From: Mycolicibacterium peregrinum
Lineage (GTDB): Bacteria > Actinomycetota > Actinomycetes > Mycobacteriales > Mycobacteriaceae
Direction: 5' to 3'
Assembly (NCBI RefSeq): GCF_001665625.1
Contig: NZ_LZSY01000110.1
Coordinates: forward strand, 62,001-126,000
Length of the DNA: 64,000 nt
The translations under genes and the position numbers were made by a program. Of the stretch, positions 37,175 to 45,808 are shown in pieces (the stretch's first letter is position 1; each line of letters opens with the position of its first letter). The notes under the pieces are model-generated. The model had not been told where the DNA came from. It saw only the letters and a list, made by a program, of their open reading frames with translations, and ran no database searches.

Positions 37175-37918
37175 GTGAGCCTTCCCGCTGACCTGACCCA
37201 AGCTCTGACGGCCGCGGCCCGTGTCGACCGGCTCCTGATCACCTCTGATTTCGACGGCACCCTGGCCCCGATCGTCAACAACCCGGCCGACGCGCGCCCA
37301 CTGCGTGACGCCGCCAAGGCACTTGTCGCCCTCTCCGAACTTCCCGGCATCTCCACCGCCCTGATCTCCGGACGGGCCCTCGAGGTGCTGCGGGACCTGT
37401 CGGGTATGCCCGCGGCGGTGCACCTGGTCGGCAGCCACGGCGCCGAATTCGACTCCGGATTCACCCACCCCATCGATCGCGCCCTCCTCGACACGATCGC
37501 CGGTGAGCTGCAGGCGATTGCGGCCAGCCGGCCCGGGGTGACCGTCGAACTCAAACCGGCCAGCGTCGCACTCCATGTGCGTAACGCCGAACCCGCCGAC
37601 GCCGACTCCGCGCTGCTGCAGGCTCATGCGGCGTCAAAGGCCTGGGATGCCGAGTTGACCGAGGGCAAGGCCGTCCTCGAGTTCGCCGTGATCACCACCG
37701 ACAAGGGCGAGGCGATCGACATCCTGCGCGACGAGCACGAGGCGTCGGTGGTGATCTACTTCGGCGACGACGTCACCGACGAGAAGGCGTTCCGCCGGTT
37801 GCGCGACGGCGACGTCGGCGTCAAGGTCGGACCCGGCGAGACCTTGGCCACCTACCGGGTCGACGAGCCCGAAGATGTTGGGGCAGCACTGAAGTACCTG
37901 CTCGACGCGCGCCGCTGA
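37175..37918 (+). CDS. otsB: Trehalose-6-phosphate phosphatase
   Basis: A 247-residue HAD-superfamily phosphatase. HAD motif I SDFDGTLAPI is at residues 24-33, with the nucleophile Asp followed by DGT. Motif II lies in TALISGRALEVL, the cap has GSHGAEF, and motif IV is YFGDDVTDEKAF. It has the compact single-domain length of stand-alone OtsB enzymes and would convert trehalose 6-phosphate to trehalose. The GTG start is 3 bp after kstR, so it is probably co-transcribed with the steroid repressor. That neighbour is not part of the M. tuberculosis order. Confidence 0.85.
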   Translation: MSLPADLTQALTAAARVDRLLITSDFDGTLAPIVNNPADARPLRDAAKALVALSELPGISTALISGRALEVLRDLSGMPAAVHLVGSHGAEFDSGFTHPIDRALLDTIAGELQAIAASRPGVTVELKPASVALHVRNAEPADADSALLQAHAASKAWDAELTEGKAVLEFAVITTDKGEAIDILRDEHEASVVIYFGDDVTDEKAFRRLRDGDVGVKVGPGETLATYRVDEPEDVGAALKYLLDARR

Positions 37919-37981
37919 CGCCGAAATGACATTCCAGCAGAAGAAGTGCGAGTGGACACCTGCCGGAATGCCGTTTCGGCG
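37919..37981. repeat. 63-bp palindromic intergenic repeat, copy 2
   Basis: Arms of 22 nt at 37919-37940 and 37960-37981 pair at 19 of 22 positions around a 19-nt spacer. It is the second copy of the element at 5033-5095, in the opposite orientation and with no gaps between the copies. It begins right after the otsB stop and lies between convergent otsB and lacI-type genes, where it may act as a bidirectional terminator. Confidence 0.8.
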
Positions 37982-37998
37982 GAATGGGGTGAAGCAGA

Positions 37999-39099
37999 CT
38001 AGGCCGGCGGGCCCGACGTCCGGCCCCGCACCACCTCGGTCTCGAGCACGTCGATCACCGGCAGCCCGTCCCGCGGCGGATTGTGCAGCAACTCACCGGC
38101 CCGCCGGCCCTTGGCCATACTGGACTGCACCACCGTGGACAGGCCGCGCCGCAACGCCTCCGGCACCCCGTCGAATCCCGTGACCGTCATCTGCCCCGGC
38201 ACGTAGATGCCACGGGAACGCAGATAATCCATGGCCGACAAGGCCAGTACGTCGGCGGTGCACATCAGCGCGGTGATGCGGGGATTGGCGTCCAGCGCCG
38301 CCTCGGCGGCCGCTCCGCCGGACGTCGGTAGATGGTCGTAGCTCTCCACCACCGTCAGCGTGTCCGGCGCCAGGCCGGCAGCCGTCATCGCGTCGTACAC
38401 GCCGTGAATCCGTTCGCGCTGCACATGGAAATGCGGGGACAATACCCGATCCGGATCTGCCAGTGCGGGTTTCATGCTCTCGTGCGGCCAGTCCCGGCCC
38501 AGCCGCATGGTCAGCAGGCCGATGTGTTGGTGGCCCAGCTCCAGCACATGCTCGGTCAGCCGCCGCATCCCGCCGCGGTCGTCGATGCTGACCCGCGACA
38601 CCCCGGGAACGTCCTTGGGTTGATCCACCACCACGACCGGCAACTGCCGCTGACGCACCACCGGCAGATACGGATCATCGTCGGAGGCCGAGTACACCAC
38701 GAATCCGTCGACGCCCGCCGCGAGCACCGCCGCCGAGCCATCCTCGAAACTGCGGTTCGGCCCGATGGCCACCAATAGCAGCCCCTGACCCGCCGCCTCG
38801 CAGGATTCGGCAAGCCCCGCAACGAAATCGAGCGCAGCGGGATCACTGAACGAATAGTTGAGCGGCTCGGTGATGATCAGCCCCACCGCCCCGGCCTTAC
38901 GGGTGCGCAGGGAACGGGCCACCGGATCCGGTCCGGCATAGCCCAGCCGCTTGGCCGCATCGAAGATCCGATCGCGAAGCTCGGCGGACAACTGGTCGGG
39001 ACGGTTGTAGGCGTTGGAGATCGTGGTGCGCGAAACCTTCAGTTCGGCGGCCAACGAAGCCAGAGTGGCCCGCCGCGGCGGGTGGGGACTCCTTGGCAT
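37999..39099 (-). CDS. LacI-family regulator, Rv3575c-like
   Basis: A 366-residue LacI/GalR regulator. The N-terminal HTH (ATLASLAAELKVSRTTISNAYN, residues 11-32) and the hinge (DPVARSLRTRKAGAVGLI) precede a periplasmic-binding-protein-like ligand domain ending in GQMTVTGFDGVPEALRRGLSTV. It keeps the place of Rv3575c downstream of kstR. It starts only 11 bp after the znuB stop on the same strand, so it may be read from the zinc-transport promoter. Effector unknown. Confidence 0.85.
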   Translation of the reverse strand: MPRSPHPPRRATLASLAAELKVSRTTISNAYNRPDQLSAELRDRIFDAAKRLGYAGPDPVARSLRTRKAGAVGLIITEPLNYSFSDPAALDFVAGLAESCEAAGQGLLLVAIGPNRSFEDGSAAVLAAGVDGFVVYSASDDDPYLPVVRQRQLPVVVVDQPKDVPGVSRVSIDDRGGMRRLTEHVLELGHQHIGLLTMRLGRDWPHESMKPALADPDRVLSPHFHVQRERIHGVYDAMTAAGLAPDTLTVVESYDHLPTSGGAAAEAALDANPRITALMCTADVLALSAMDYLRSRGIYVPGQMTVTGFDGVPEALRRGLSTVVQSSMAKGRRAGELLHNPPRDGLPVIDVLETEVVRGRTSGPPA

Positions 39100-39110
39100 G
39101 CTTTCTGAGG

Positions 39111-39995
39111 CTAGCCGATAGACGAATTCCTCACCCGGTCAACCGTCCACACCGCCAGCCAGATGCCACACGCGATCGTGACGATGACGAAGCTCGGCGG
39201 CATGTTGAAGATTGCCGACACGGCGAGCCCCGCCCATACCGAGACCACGCTGATCACGGTCGAGATGGTCATTGCGAGGACCGGTCGGGCCGTCACCATG
39301 ATTGCCGTCGCCGCCGGAGTGACCACGAGTGCGAACAGCAGCAGCGTGCCGACGGCCAGCACGGCCATCGTCACCGCGATGCCGAGCAGAACCATGAACA
39401 GCACCGACAACGCGCGGACCGGCACCCCTTTCGCCTCGGCCACCTGGGCGTTGACCGACGCGAACAGCAGTGGGCGGAAAACGATTACGACCGCGGCCGC
39501 CAGCACCACCAACAGCGCGGTGAACATCAGCAGCTGCTGGTGGGTGATGGCCAGCAGATTGCCGAACAACACGTTGGTCAGCGTCGACGAGTTCTTGGTG
39601 GCCAACGAATTGAAGAACAGGCCGAAGCCGGTGGCCAGGGCCAGCACCGTGCCGGTGGCCACCTCGCGGTCATGGGCCCGCTTGCCCAGCGCCCCGATCA
39701 CCAGGGCCCCGCCGACACAGAAGGCCCCCAACCCCAGGCCCACCGGAAGGCCGAGCAACGCCGCACCGGTGGCACCCGGCAGTCCGATGTGCGCCAGCGC
39801 ATGGGCAGCGAACGCGGTATTGCGCACGATCACGAAATAGCCGATCAGCCCGGCGGCCAACGCCACCAAGGTGCCGCCGATCAGCGCATTGCGCATGAAC
39901 GCCGACGTCAGGATCTGCCACCAGTTGTGCTGATAGCCCAGTGCCAGAGCGCTTTGGGCGAACGTGCCCTGCGCCAGCAGACCCGCCGACATCAC
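39111..39995 (-). CDS. znuB: Zinc/manganese ABC transporter permease
   Basis: A 294-residue ABC-3 family membrane permease with eight or nine hydrophobic segments. Conserved features are AFAAHALAHIGLPGATGAALLG near residue 60-85 and the C-terminal FALVVTPAATAIMVTARP loop. Overlaps the ATPase gene by ATGA. Third cistron of a minus-strand znuA-znuC-znuB unit controlled by the Zur box at 41767-41781. Confidence 0.87.
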   Translation of the reverse strand: MMSAGLLAQGTFAQSALALGYQHNWWQILTSAFMRNALIGGTLVALAAGLIGYFVIVRNTAFAAHALAHIGLPGATGAALLGLPVGLGLGAFCVGGALVIGALGKRAHDREVATGTVLALATGFGLFFNSLATKNSSTLTNVLFGNLLAITHQQLLMFTALLVVLAAAVVIVFRPLLFASVNAQVAEAKGVPVRALSVLFMVLLGIAVTMAVLAVGTLLLFALVVTPAATAIMVTARPVLAMTISTVISVVSVWAGLAVSAIFNMPPSFVIVTIACGIWLAVWTVDRVRNSSIG

Positions 39996-40786
39996 ACGCT
40001 CCTCATGTACATCTGCCCCAGCGGGGTGTGGGCCACCTGCACCTGCGTTCCGTAGAGGTGGGTCAGCAGGTCCGCGTCCACCACCTGGTCGATGGCGGCG
40101 TGGTGCGCGTGCCCGTCGAGCAGATATATCGCGCTGTCGAGCACGCTGAGCAGCGGGTTGAGGTCATGGGCGACAACGAGAATCGTCACACCGAGGTCTT
40201 GGTTGAGCTTGGCCAGCAACTGCACGATCTCGTGTTGGTTGCGCAGGTCGAGTGCGGCCAACGGCTCATCGAGGATCAACATCTTCGGATGTCCGACAAG
40301 GGCGTTGGCCAGTGCGATGCGCTGCCGCTGCCCGCCCGACAGCTCGGACAGCCGCATGGTCGCGAACCCGGTGGCCTCGACCCACTCCAGGGCCTCGTCG
40401 ACCCGGGCGCGGTCGGCGGCCGAGGTGCGGGTGAAACCCCAACGCCGGCCGGTGAGCCCGAGGGTCACCGCACCACGGGCCCGGATGGCCTCCCCCGCGC
40501 CTGCCGCGTAATCCTGAGGGACGTAACCGATGAGGTCGTTGTGTTCACCCGGCGCACCGCCGAGCACCCGCACCGAACCCGAGGCGGCCGGCAACAGGCC
40601 CAGGATGACCTGCAGCATCGTGGACTTGCCCGATCCGTTGGACCCGATCAGCGCCACGATGCCACCGGTCGGGATCTCGAAGGTGCCCTCCGACCAGATC
40701 AGCCGGCCCCCACGCACGGCACTGACGTCGTCGAAGACCAGCGCGGGCGGGTTGGCGGTATCAGGGTCGGCGGTATCGGGTGGCAC
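39992..40786 (-). CDS. znuC: Zinc/manganese ABC transporter ATPase
   Basis: A 264-residue ABC ATPase. Walker A is GSNGSGKST, the Q-loop is YVPQDYA, the signature LSELSGGQRQR, Walker B MLILDEPLAALD and the switch histidine is in LVVAHDLN. GTG at 40786 is chosen: it shares one base with the znuA stop (TAGTG), whereas an upstream codon would overlap znuA by 54 nt. Couples ATP hydrolysis to metal import with the permease and binding protein on either side. Confidence 0.88.
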   Translation of the reverse strand: MPPDTADPDTANPPALVFDDVSAVRGGRLIWSEGTFEIPTGGIVALIGSNGSGKSTMLQVILGLLPAASGSVRVLGGAPGEHNDLIGYVPQDYAAGAGEAIRARGAVTLGLTGRRWGFTRTSAADRARVDEALEWVEATGFATMRLSELSGGQRQRIALANALVGHPKMLILDEPLAALDLRNQHEIVQLLAKLNQDLGVTILVVAHDLNPLLSVLDSAIYLLDGHAHHAAIDQVVDADLLTHLYGTQVQVAHTPLGQMYMRSV

Positions 40787-41736
40787 TAGGCCTGCACTCC
40801 GAGCGCCTTGGCGAGCGCGGTCAATTGGTTCACCTGCCAAGCCTCGAACGAATCCGTTCCCGGCGCCACCGTTTCGGTGACATCGACGACCGGAATTCCG
40901 GCGCTCTCGGCGGCTGCCCGGATCTGCTGGGGCAGCGAGCCCTCGGTCTGGGTGTTGTAGATCAGCACATCGGCGCCGTGATCGGCGAGCAGTCGCAGGA
41001 ACGCGTCCAGATCGGCCGGTGACGGTTCGGTGTCGTTGGACGACGCGGCCTGATAGCCCGCGGGCGTCTGATTGACCAGGCCGACCGCGGCTGCCATGTC
41101 GTCGAACACGGTTTCGGTGGCGGCATAGCGCTTACCGGGCGCCTTGGTCTTGATGTCGGTGATCAGTTGTTGGTAGGGCTGCATCGAGGTCGTGAACTCG
41201 GCGCGGCGCTGCGCGAAGTAATCCTTTGCGTCCGGAGCCATTTGGCTCAGTTCCTCGGTCACCGCATCGGCCACGCCGGTCACCGCGACCGGGTCGTACC
41301 AGGCATGCGGGTTGGCCGAGGGATCGTCGGACTCACCGACGGCGCGCAGCACGATGGCATCCGGCGCCGTGCTCTGGGCGAGCTTGGTCGCCCACTCGTC
41401 GTAGTGGCCACCGTTGATGACGACCAGTTGGGCGCCCTGGAACTTGGCCGCGTCCGCGGGCGCGGGTTCGAAGTCGTGGGGATCGACCGACGAGCCGGCC
41501 ACCACGGTGGTCACCTTCGCGCAGTCGCCCCCCAGGGCGGACACGATGTCGCCCCACTGGTCGACGCTGACGACCACGTTGACCGGCGTGGTCACGCAGT
41601 TCCCACCGGCCTCGGGTTGCTGGGTTTCTTCTGAGCCGCAGGCGGCGAGGGCGAACGGTGTGGCCAGCAACAACGCGGCGGCCACGGCGCGGAGATTCAG
41701 GGGCGGGAGCACGGCGATAACGATAACCGTTTGCAT
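40786..41736 (-). CDS. znuA: Zinc-binding lipoprotein of the ABC transporter
   Basis: A 316-residue cluster A-I solute-binding lipoprotein. A signal peptide ends in the lipobox ALAAC. Metal-ligand histidines lie in SVDPHDFEP, GGHYDEW and ANPHAWYDP, and the acidic ligand region is NTQTEGSLPQQI. It lacks the long His-rich loop of some ZnuA proteins. The ATG at 41736 or the GTG at 41712 may be the start; neither has a clear ribosome site. Faces cobW across the Zur box. Confidence 0.85.
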   Translation of the reverse strand: MQTVIVIAVLPPLNLRAVAAALLLATPFALAACGSEETQQPEAGGNCVTTPVNVVVSVDQWGDIVSALGGDCAKVTTVVAGSSVDPHDFEPAPADAAKFQGAQLVVINGGHYDEWATKLAQSTAPDAIVLRAVGESDDPSANPHAWYDPVAVTGVADAVTEELSQMAPDAKDYFAQRRAEFTTSMQPYQQLITDIKTKAPGKRYAATETVFDDMAAAVGLVNQTPAGYQAASSNDTEPSPADLDAFLRLLADHGADVLIYNTQTEGSLPQQIRAAAESAGIPVVDVTETVAPGTDSFEAWQVNQLTALAKALGVQA

Positions 41737-41766
41737 TAGCCGATGCACGCCCGGATGATGATTTAT

Positions 41767-41781
41767 TGAAAATCGTTTTCA
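41767..41781. promoter_or_regulatory. Zur box between znuA and cobW
   Basis: TGAAAATCGTTTTCA is a palindrome with 6-bp arms and fits the actinobacterial Zur (FurB) core. It ends 12 bp before the cobW ATG, next to its AAGGAG ribosome site, and about 30-55 bp upstream of znuA. CobW paralogues such as Rv0106 are known Zur targets in M. tuberculosis. Confidence 0.82.
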
Positions 41782-41793
41782 TTAAGGAGTCCG

Positions 41794-42924
41794 ATGTCCG
41801 ACCTGCTGCCCGTCACCGTCCTGTCCGGCTTTCTCGGCGCCGGGAAGACCACGCTGCTCAACCACATCCTGGCCAACCGTGAGGGCAGACGCGTCGCGGT
41901 GATCGTCAACGACATGAGCGAGGTCAACATCGATGCCGCCCTCATCGCCGGACAGGGACACCTCGACCGCACCGAAGAGAAGCTCGTCGAGCTGACAAAC
42001 GGCTGCATCTGCTGCACGCTGCGCGAAGACCTGGTCGAGGCGGTTGGCGCGCTGGCCCGCCAGAACCGCTTCGACCAGCTCGTCATCGAATCAACCGGGA
42101 TCTCCGAACCCATGCCCGTGGCCGCCACCTTCAGCTGGGAATTCGAGGATGGCTTCCGACTCGGCGAACTCGCCCGGCTGGACACCCTGGTGACGGTGGT
42201 CGACGCGTCCACGTTCCTGACCGAGATCGTTCGCGGGGAGGGCCTGGCCGACCGGGACCTGTCCGCCGGCGAGGGCGATGCCCGCAGCATCTCCGACCTT
42301 CTCACCGATCAGGTGGAGTTCGCCGACGTCATCCTGCTCAACAAAACCGACCTGGTGAGCCCGGCGATCCTCGACACCGTCCACACGCTGCTGCGCAGAC
42401 TCAATCCGACCGCCAAGCTGATCCGGACCGACCACGGCATCGTCGACATCGGCGAGGTACTCGGCACCGGGCTGTTCGATCCCGAGGCGGCCGCCCAGAC
42501 GCCGGGCTGGGATGAGGAGATCGCCGACGGACACACGCCCGAAACCGAGGAGTACGGCATCAGCTCGATGACCTTCCGCTCCGATCGGCCGTTTCATCCC
42601 CAGCGCCTCGGCGACGCGCTCGGTCAGGTGACAAGGGTCTTGCGCAGCAAGGGATTCTGCTGGATCGCGAGCCGTCCGACGATCGCCGCCATCTGGTCGC
42701 AAGCCGGCCCCAACCTGGCGATCGAACCGGCGCAGTACTGGTCGGGCACCGAGATCGCGCCGGGTCAGGAGATCGTGTTCATCGGAATCAAGCTCGACCG
42801 GGACATGGTCCGCCGGCTACTCGACGGCGCCCTGCTGACCGACGCCGAACTGGCCGAGGGGCAGCAGGCCTGGGTCGGCTATCCCGATCCGCTACCGGCC
42901 TGGAGCGTCACCCACTCGCACTGA
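41794..42924 (+). CDS. CobW/COG0523 zinc metallochaperone GTPase
   Basis: A 376-residue G3E-family GTPase. Walker [12 protein letters not shown] is at residues 12-22, the metal motif is CICC at about 72-75, followed by ESTGISEP and the guanine-specificity motif NKTD. The C-terminal domain ends in a His-containing tail (SVTHSH). COG0523 proteins deliver zinc to client enzymes when zinc is scarce. The Zur box immediately upstream and the divergent zinc importer support that role. Confidence 0.88.
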   Translation: MSDLLPVTVLSGFLGAGKTTLLNHILANREGRRVAVIVNDMSEVNIDAALIAGQGHLDRTEEKLVELTNGCICCTLREDLVEAVGALARQNRFDQLVIESTGISEPMPVAATFSWEFEDGFRLGELARLDTLVTVVDASTFLTEIVRGEGLADRDLSAGEGDARSISDLLTDQVEFADVILLNKTDLVSPAILDTVHTLLRRLNPTAKLIRTDHGIVDIGEVLGTGLFDPEAAAQTPGWDEEIADGHTPETEEYGISSMTFRSDRPFHPQRLGDALGQVTRVLRSKGFCWIASRPTIAAIWSQAGPNLAIEPAQYWSGTEIAPGQEIVFIGIKLDRDMVRRLLDGALLTDAELAEGQQAWVGYPDPLPAWSVTHSH

Positions 42925-42986
42925 GCAGCCTGCGTTGGGGACGAGGACGTCGTCGACCTTCTCCACCGCACGCCTAAGCTCGATTC

Positions 42987-43646
42987 GTGTCCGAGCACGC
43001 CTTCAGCCCCGACGAGCGCCGCGCCGTCTACCGCGCCATCACCGAACGGCGCGACATGCGCCAGTTCGTACCCGGCAGCGCCGTCGCGCCCGAGGTCCTC
43101 GGCCGGTTGTTGCAGGCCGCTCACGCAGCACCGAGCGTGGGTCTGATGCAGCCCTGGCGGTTCATCCGGATCACCGACGACGCCTTGCGCAGAAAGATCC
43201 ACTCACTGGTCGACGAGGAACGGGTCAACACTGCGGACGCTCTCGGCTCACGCGGCGACGAGTTCCTGGCACTGAAAGTAGAGGGCATCCTCGACTGCGC
43301 CGAACTGTTCGTCGTCGCCCTCGGCGAGAACAGAGACCGGCACATCTTCGGCCGCCGCACGCTGCCTCAGATGGACCTGGCGTCGGTGTCGTGCGCGATC
43401 CAGAACATGTGGCTGGCCGCCCGCGCCGAAGGTCTCGGCATGGGGTGGGTGTCGATCTTCCAGCCGCTGCCGCTTGCGGAACTGATGGGCATGCCCGATG
43501 ACGCCGAACCGGTCGCGATCCTGTGCCTGGGCCCGGTGCCCGAGTTCCCGGACCGGCCGGTGCTGGAGATCGAGCACTGGACCGTCGGGCGCCCGCTTCC
43601 CGAATTCGTGTCGGAGAACGGCTGGCCGGACGCACCGTCGTCCTAG
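42987..43646 (+). CDS. bluB: BluB-like 5,6-dimethylbenzimidazole synthase
   Basis: A 219-residue nitroreductase-fold flavoprotein. The BluB hallmarks are seen: RRDMRQF near residue 22, AAHAAPSVGLMQPWRFI near 44-60, and GLGMGWVSIFQP near 150. BluB cleaves reduced FMN to form the lower ligand of cobalamin. The GTG start is 62 bp after cobW. A general nitroreductase role is the alternative, but the SVGLMQPW motif favours BluB. Confidence 0.78.
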   Translation: MSEHAFSPDERRAVYRAITERRDMRQFVPGSAVAPEVLGRLLQAAHAAPSVGLMQPWRFIRITDDALRRKIHSLVDEERVNTADALGSRGDEFLALKVEGILDCAELFVVALGENRDRHIFGRRTLPQMDLASVSCAIQNMWLAARAEGLGMGWVSIFQPLPLAELMGMPDDAEPVAILCLGPVPEFPDRPVLEIEHWTVGRPLPEFVSENGWPDAPSS

Positions 43647-43655
43647 GCTGGTTGC

Positions 43656-44417
43656 GTGGCTGAATCCGTCGACCTCAATGCCGATCTGGGCGAGGGCTTC
43701 GGCGCGTGGGAACTCGGCGACGACGAAGCCATGCTCGGGGTCGTCACCAGTGCCAATGTGGCCTGCGGTTTCCACGCCGGCGACCCGGCGCTGTTGCTGC
43801 GCACCTGCCGTCAGGCCGCGGCCAGAGGCGTGCGGGTCGGAGCCCAGGTCAGTTACCGCGACCTGGCCGGGTTCGGCAGACGCTTCATCGATGTCACACC
43901 CGAGGATCTGACCGCCGAGGTGATCTACCAGATCGGCGCACTGCAGGCCATCGCCCGTGCGGCAGGGACCACGGTCGCCTACGTGAAACCCCATGGCGCG
44001 CTGTACAACACCATTGTCAGTCACCGGGAGCAGGCCGCCGCGGTGGCGGCCGCGGTGCACGGCGTCGACGCCGGCCTGCCGGTGCTGGGTCTGTCGAGCT
44101 CGGTGTTCTTCGAGGAGGCCGGGAAGCGCGGTCTGCGCACCGTTGCCGAGGCGTTCGCCGACCGCGCCTACCAACCCGACGGCACACTGGTGTCACGCCG
44201 CGAACCTGGAGCCGTGCTGCACGATCCCGTGGAGATCGCCGAACGGGTGGTGGGCATGGTCACCACCCGGCAGACCACCGCCGTGGACGGATCGGTCATC
44301 CCGGTAACGGTGGAATCGGTTTGCGTACATGGCGATTCACCGGGGGCGGTAGATATCGCCACGGCAGTACGCGAACATCTGCTCGCCGGCGGGATTCAGC
44401 TGTCGCCCTTCACCTAG
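43656..44417 (+). CDS. pxpA: 5-oxoprolinase subunit A (LamB/YcsF family)
   Basis: A 253-residue LamB/YcsF protein. It opens with DLNADLGEGFG and contains NVACGFHAGDP, GAQVSYRDLAGFGRR and YVKPHGALYN, the invariant blocks of the family. PxpA works with PxpBC to hydrolyse 5-oxoproline using ATP; no pxpB or pxpC is next to it here. GTG start 10 bp after the BluB-like gene, probably co-transcribed. Confidence 0.85.
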   Translation: MAESVDLNADLGEGFGAWELGDDEAMLGVVTSANVACGFHAGDPALLLRTCRQAAARGVRVGAQVSYRDLAGFGRRFIDVTPEDLTAEVIYQIGALQAIARAAGTTVAYVKPHGALYNTIVSHREQAAAVAAAVHGVDAGLPVLGLSSSVFFEEAGKRGLRTVAEAFADRAYQPDGTLVSRREPGAVLHDPVEIAERVVGMVTTRQTTAVDGSVIPVTVESVCVHGDSPGAVDIATAVREHLLAGGIQLSPFT

Positions 44418-44437
44418 CCTGACACTCCGCTGACTAT

Positions 44438-44452
44438 TGGTAATGATTACCA
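44438..44452. promoter_or_regulatory. 15-bp perfect palindrome, Zur/Fur-like
   Basis: TGGTAATGATTACCA has perfect 7-bp arms around a central G. It resembles a FUR-family operator (TGATAAT-type) but differs from the Zur box at 41767 in the outer bases. It ends 8 bp before the ATG of a possible 58-codon gene and lies in the tail-to-tail gap between pxpA and mceF. Confidence 0.5.
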
Positions 44453-44459
44453 TTTCCAT

Positions 44460-44636
44460 ATGCTCCGGTTTTCCCGCGTCCGCGACCAGCTCAAAGTCGC
44501 CGCAATGACCTGGTTCGTCCGGCTCCTGCGGTTGATCGTCGTGATCGCCGAGTGGTGGCCCGTTACGTCACCGACCAAGCCGGCCCGCCCGGACGATCAG
44601 CGGGGCGGCTCGATGGGCAGCGTGGGTCCGCCGTAG
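44460..44636 (+). CDS. Possible 58-residue membrane-associated small protein
   Basis: An ATG-started frame of 58 codons directly after the palindrome. Residues 4-33 form a basic then hydrophobic helix (LKVAAMTWFVRLLRLIVVIA followed by EWW); the rest is Pro/Gly-rich. Its last 40 nt overlap the convergent mceF gene. No ribosome site is evident, so leaderless or no expression is possible. I recognise no family. Confidence 0.3.
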   Translation: MLRFSRVRDQLKVAAMTWFVRLLRLIVVIAEWWPVTSPTKPARPDDQRGGSMGSVGPP

Positions 44637-45808
44637 GGCGTCGGGATGGTGTAGCGGCCCGGCGGCGTCGGATCGGCCGTGGTCGCCAGGTCCGCCCCCG
44701 CCGGAGGACCCGCCGTGTCGTCGCCGGCAGGCCGCGGAGCATTACGCGCACCGCGAACCAGCAGGCTCGGGTCGTCATCGTGGCAGTACGTGTACAGATT
44801 CGGCTCCGGATAGTCGGCGGCCGAGGGAGGCCGACGGGGCGTTCCGTAATCACAGGCGTAACGCGGATAGATGTCGGCGGTCACCCACAGTCCGTGTTCG
44901 TGCATCGTGCTGATGAAGGCCTCCAGCGCGGAACCCCGGTAGTCGGGGAAGAGCGCATCGAGGGCCGGAACCCGGACATAGGACAGCCGCGCCACCGTGG
45001 CCAGATTTCCCAGCAACTGCACCATGGTGTCCGAGTTGTCGGTGAACAGACCGTCGATCGCGCCCAGCGTCGCCGGGGACCCACCGAGGAGCTCCCGGTA
45101 GCCGTCCTGCATCCCGGCGACTCCGGCCATCGTGTGGCGCAGATTGGTTGCCGTGGCGGCGATCCCGCTGTTGACATCCACCGCCGAAGACAGCACGACC
45201 CGGCTGCTGCGGATGATGTCCACCGTTTCGGGCAGCACCGAATCCAGCGTCGACAGCAGGAACATGCCGCCGTCGACGATCGCAGAGAGTTTCTCCGGCC
45301 CGGCGCCGCTCACGCTCAGCTCGGCCTTGACCCGCTCCAGCTTCTGCGGATCCACCTGCGCCAGAACCCCGTCCGCATGGGCCAGCAGCTCGGCCATCGG
45401 GACCGGCACGGCGGTGCGGGCGCGGGAGATCACCGCGCCGTCTGCCAAATACGGCCCGTCCTCGGATGTCGCGGCGAAGTCGACGTACTGTTCGCCGGCC
45501 GCCGACAGCGCCGAGACCCGGACCGAGCTCGATGCCGGTATCTGCACATCGTCGGCAACGCGCAGGACCGCCTCGACACCGTCCGGGGTGAACGCGAGGT
45601 GCTCGACCTTCCCCACCCGCACTCCGCGCATCGTCACATCCTGGTTGGGCAACAGCCCCCCGGACTCCGAAAGTTGAACCGTCACCTGGTATGTCGCGCC
45701 CAGTGGCCGTACCTGCAGCACGCCGGTCATCAGGTAATAGACCGATACGACGAGCGTGAGCGCCAGCGCCGTCAGAGCCGCCCAGGCACTACGCCGGGTT
45801 CCGCTCAC
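44597..45808 (-). CDS. Mce-family protein, MceF position
   Basis: A 403-residue Mce protein. One N-terminal transmembrane helix (AWAALTALALTLVVSVYYLM) is followed by the MlaD-type domain (YQVTVQLSESGGLLPNQDVTMRGVRVGKV, about residues 34-62), a long helical segment and a low-complexity Pro/Gly C-terminus (PPAGADLATT, GGPTLPIEPPR). GTG start overlapping the mceE stop. Sixth and last mce gene of the operon; such proteins form the hexameric tunnel of Mce lipid transporters. Confidence 0.87.
   Translation of the reverse strand: MSGTRRSAWAALTALALTLVVSVYYLMTGVLQVRPLGATYQVTVQLSESGGLLPNQDVTMRGVRVGKVEHLAFTPDGVEAVLRVADDVQIPASSSVRVSALSAAGEQYVDFAATSEDGPYLADGAVISRARTAVPVPMAELLAHADGVLAQVDPQKLERVKAELSVSGAGPEKLSAIVDGGMFLLSTLDSVLPETVDIIRSSRVVLSSAVDVNSGIAATATNLRHTMAGVAGMQDGYRELLGGSPATLGAIDGLFTDNSDTMVQLLGNLATVARLSYVRVPALDALFPDYRGSALEAFISTMHEHGLWVTADIYPRYACDYGTPRRPPSAADYPEPNLYTYCHDDDPSLLVRGARNAPRPAGDDTAGPPAGADLATTADPTPPGRYTIPTPYGGPTLPIEPPR

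Noticed and set aside
41711-41730. CGATAACGATAACCG near the znuA start as a second Zur box
   Set aside because: It is a short direct repeat without dyad symmetry, and it lies within or at the start of znuA depending on the start codon.
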